Shown in pieces: positions 36,515 to 38,143 of a stretch of 38,143 bases of DNA. A program made the position numbers and the translations under genes. The notes under the pieces are model-generated. The model saw only the letters and a list, made by a program, of their open reading frames with translations, was not told where the DNA came from and made no database searches. Numbering within the stretch: the stretch's first letter is position 1; every line of letters starts with the position of its first letter. Source of the stretch: Candidatus Altarchaeota archaeon (GTDB taxonomy: Archaea > Altiarchaeota > Altiarchaeia > IMC4 > SCGC-AAA252-I15); the NCBI GenBank assembly GCA_028712125.1, contig JAQTQS010000005.1, forward strand, positions 1 to 38,143. Direction: 5' to 3'.

Positions 36515-37822
36515 ATGCCAGAGGCGACTTTAATCCTGAAATCAGGAGGCTGCAGCTGGCATGCATGCACATTCTGCGGCTACGGAAGGCTCAGAGGCCA
36601 AACGCCGACGGAGGAAAACCTTGCAAGAGAATTTCTAGCATTCTTCAGCCGGCTTTCCGCCGGCACGGACACCATAAAGGTGTTCGGCTCGGGAAGCTTC
36701 CTGGACGAAAAACAGGTTCCGAAACGCTCCAGGGAACTGTTCGCAAGACAGTGCCTGGAACACGGCATACGAAGATTAACCATAGAATCACGGCCGGAGT
36801 ACATAACGCAAAGCGCGCTATCAGACTTCAAAGGCGTCGAACTTACCGTCGCAGTCGGCCTTGAGGTTGCCGACGACGCAATGCTGAACGCCATCCGCAA
36901 GGGCTTTCATCTTGCAGACTTTGAGAAGGCGGCAGACACGCTGAAGGCGGCCGGCGCGAAGGTCAGGGCATACCTGCTGGTCAACATACCGGGAGAATCC
37001 GACGGCGTGCTGGACAAATCCGTGGAATACGCCATCAGCCGCTCAGACTCGGTAGTGTTAATCAACCTACTGCCCCACGGCAACACGCCGTTGTTCGGCA
37101 AATGGCTCGACGGCGAGTGGAGCTACCTCAGCCGGGAGGAATTCGCGAAAAAAACCGGAAAATGGGCTGGAAACCCGAAGGTCGAGTTGGACGCCGAGAC
37201 CTTCAAGTTCACGCCAAAATTCCCGCAGGAACTTAAAAAACCATTGACCGGCGTCGGAGAAGAGTATCTCACAAACCCGGCCTTCGAGGTGTGGCAGGAC
37301 TACCTAGCGCGCTGGTACCACCCGCCGAAAGACAGGATGCTCCTCATCCTACCATGCAGCCGCACAAAGCCCTATTCCATGTCTGAAACACACCAGAAGA
37401 TTACCAGGGTGTTGGAGAATACCGGGACGAGACGGCTTTTCCATGAGGTGATGGTCAGCAACGCCGGCCTTGTGCCCAGGGAGTTCGAGGACTCATACCC
37501 GTTCAACAGCTATGACTGGGACGAGCGGCTGGAAACCCCAGAAATCAAGCAAAGGTATATAGAGATTACGGAATTGCGGATAGAGGCTTATTTAAGAGCA
37601 CACCGGGAATACATTAACGGCGTCTACTGCTATCTCAAGCACGACGCCGAATCGTTCCTGGCGCTCGAGCGCGCCTGCCGGAAGCTTGGAAAAGGATGCA
37701 AGAACTTCCTCACGAAGGAGGCGTACGAAAAGACAAAAGGCTTATCCAAGCCGTTACAGCAGCCGGAATCGCTCGCATCGCTTGAGGAATCATTGAAATG
37801 CCTGCGGCAAAATTCCACATAA
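36515..37822 (+). CDS. radical SAM (RaSEA-like) fused to ArcS-like domain; probable archaeosine synthase
   Basis: N-terminal LKSGGCSWHACTFCGYGRLRGQ (CX4CX2C) radical SAM; C-terminal LLILPCSRTKPYSMSETHQKI...LFHEVMVSNAGLVPREFEDSYPFNSYDWDE resembling the ArcS/TgtA2 domain. Confidence 0.8.
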   Translation: MPEATLILKSGGCSWHACTFCGYGRLRGQTPTEENLAREFLAFFSRLSAGTDTIKVFGSGSFLDEKQVPKRSRELFARQCLEHGIRRLTIESRPEYITQSALSDFKGVELTVAVGLEVADDAMLNAIRKGFHLADFEKAADTLKAAGAKVRAYLLVNIPGESDGVLDKSVEYAISRSDSVVLINLLPHGNTPLFGKWLDGEWSYLSREEFAKKTGKWAGNPKVELDAETFKFTPKFPQELKKPLTGVGEEYLTNPAFEVWQDYLARWYHPPKDRMLLILPCSRTKPYSMSETHQKITRVLENTGTRRLFHEVMVSNAGLVPREFEDSYPFNSYDWDERLETPEIKQRYIEITELRIEAYLRAHREYINGVYCYLKHDAESFLALERACRKLGKGCKNFLTKEAYEKTKGLSKPLQQPESLASLEESLKCLRQNST

Positions 37823-38143
37823 TAGGGGACGCAAGCCCGTGGCTTCGCACGAGGGTACAGGAGGAGATAAACCATCTCGGGCTTTCCGGGACGACGATTG
37901 CCGCCGGAAGCAAGACGACAGCAGTGCTTGCGGACGGCGACCGGGAGAAAATCGTGGAGTTAAGGGAGAACCTCAGGAGACAATGCCCTGAACACCTCCT
38001 CTACACGAGGATAGAATACGGCGAGGAACAGCAATCCGAAGAGCTGAAGCCGGATGACGACATTACGACTATTCTAAGAATCATACAAAGACGCCATGAT
38101 GAGATAAACATCAAGCTCGACGCAATCGTTGAAAACCGCCCGA
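37798..38143 (+). CDS. acylphosphatase-like protein (runs off window)
   Basis: My translation: MPAAKFHIIGDASPWLRTRVQEEINHLGLSGTTIAAGSKTTAVLADGDREKIVELRENLRRQCPEHLLYTRIEYGEE...; overlaps the upstream gene by 25 bp. Confidence 0.5.
   Translation, partial: MPAAKFHIIGDASPWLRTRVQEEINHLGLSGTTIAAGSKTTAVLADGDREKIVELRENLRRQCPEHLLYTRIEYGEEQQSEELKPDDDITTILRIIQRRHDEINIKLDAIVENRP

Noticed and set aside
35352-36572. 406-aa minus-strand Ser-rich ORF
   Set aside because: Exact antisense of the coiled-coil gene; Ser/Phe/Leu composition is what antisense of Glu/Lys/Leu codons gives. No independent signal.

Overview
Archaeal chromosomal window with very compact, operonic gene layout. The gene content (DNA primase large subunit, RFC large subunit, HerA, Hef, RecJ-like DHH nuclease, aIF6/eL31, Trm5, form III RuBisCO, archaeal-type riboflavin genes) fits a DPANN or euryarchaeal-like genome; I cannot assign a taxon. 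Main modules: (1) a minus-strand riboflavin operon at 5.7-10.3 kb (GTP cyclohydrolase III, amidohydrolase, reductase, ArfB-like creatininase, ribB, ribC, ribH), preceded by a tandem dyad repeat at its promoter; (2) DNA replication/repair genes; (3) a form III RuBisCO; (4) an ECF vitamin transporter (EcfT, fused EcfA, S component) divergent from a secreted DUF4430/transcobalamin-like protein with a Thr-rich stalk, with a perfect 21-bp palindrome between them; (5) two AT-rich islands, each encoding a polytopic membrane protein with tandem 26-aa Cys-x11-Cys-x13 repeats rich in N-glycosylation sequons; (6) a radical-SAM (RaSEA-like) to ArcS-like fusion, probably for archaeosine synthesis. Best candidates for something undescribed are the Cys-repeat membrane family, the DUF4430/ECF capture system, the amidohydrolase as the unassigned riboflavin deaminase, and the RaSEA-ArcS fusion. 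I saw no CRISPR array, rRNA or transposase, and no tRNA by eye. All family calls are from motif recognition, without database searches.
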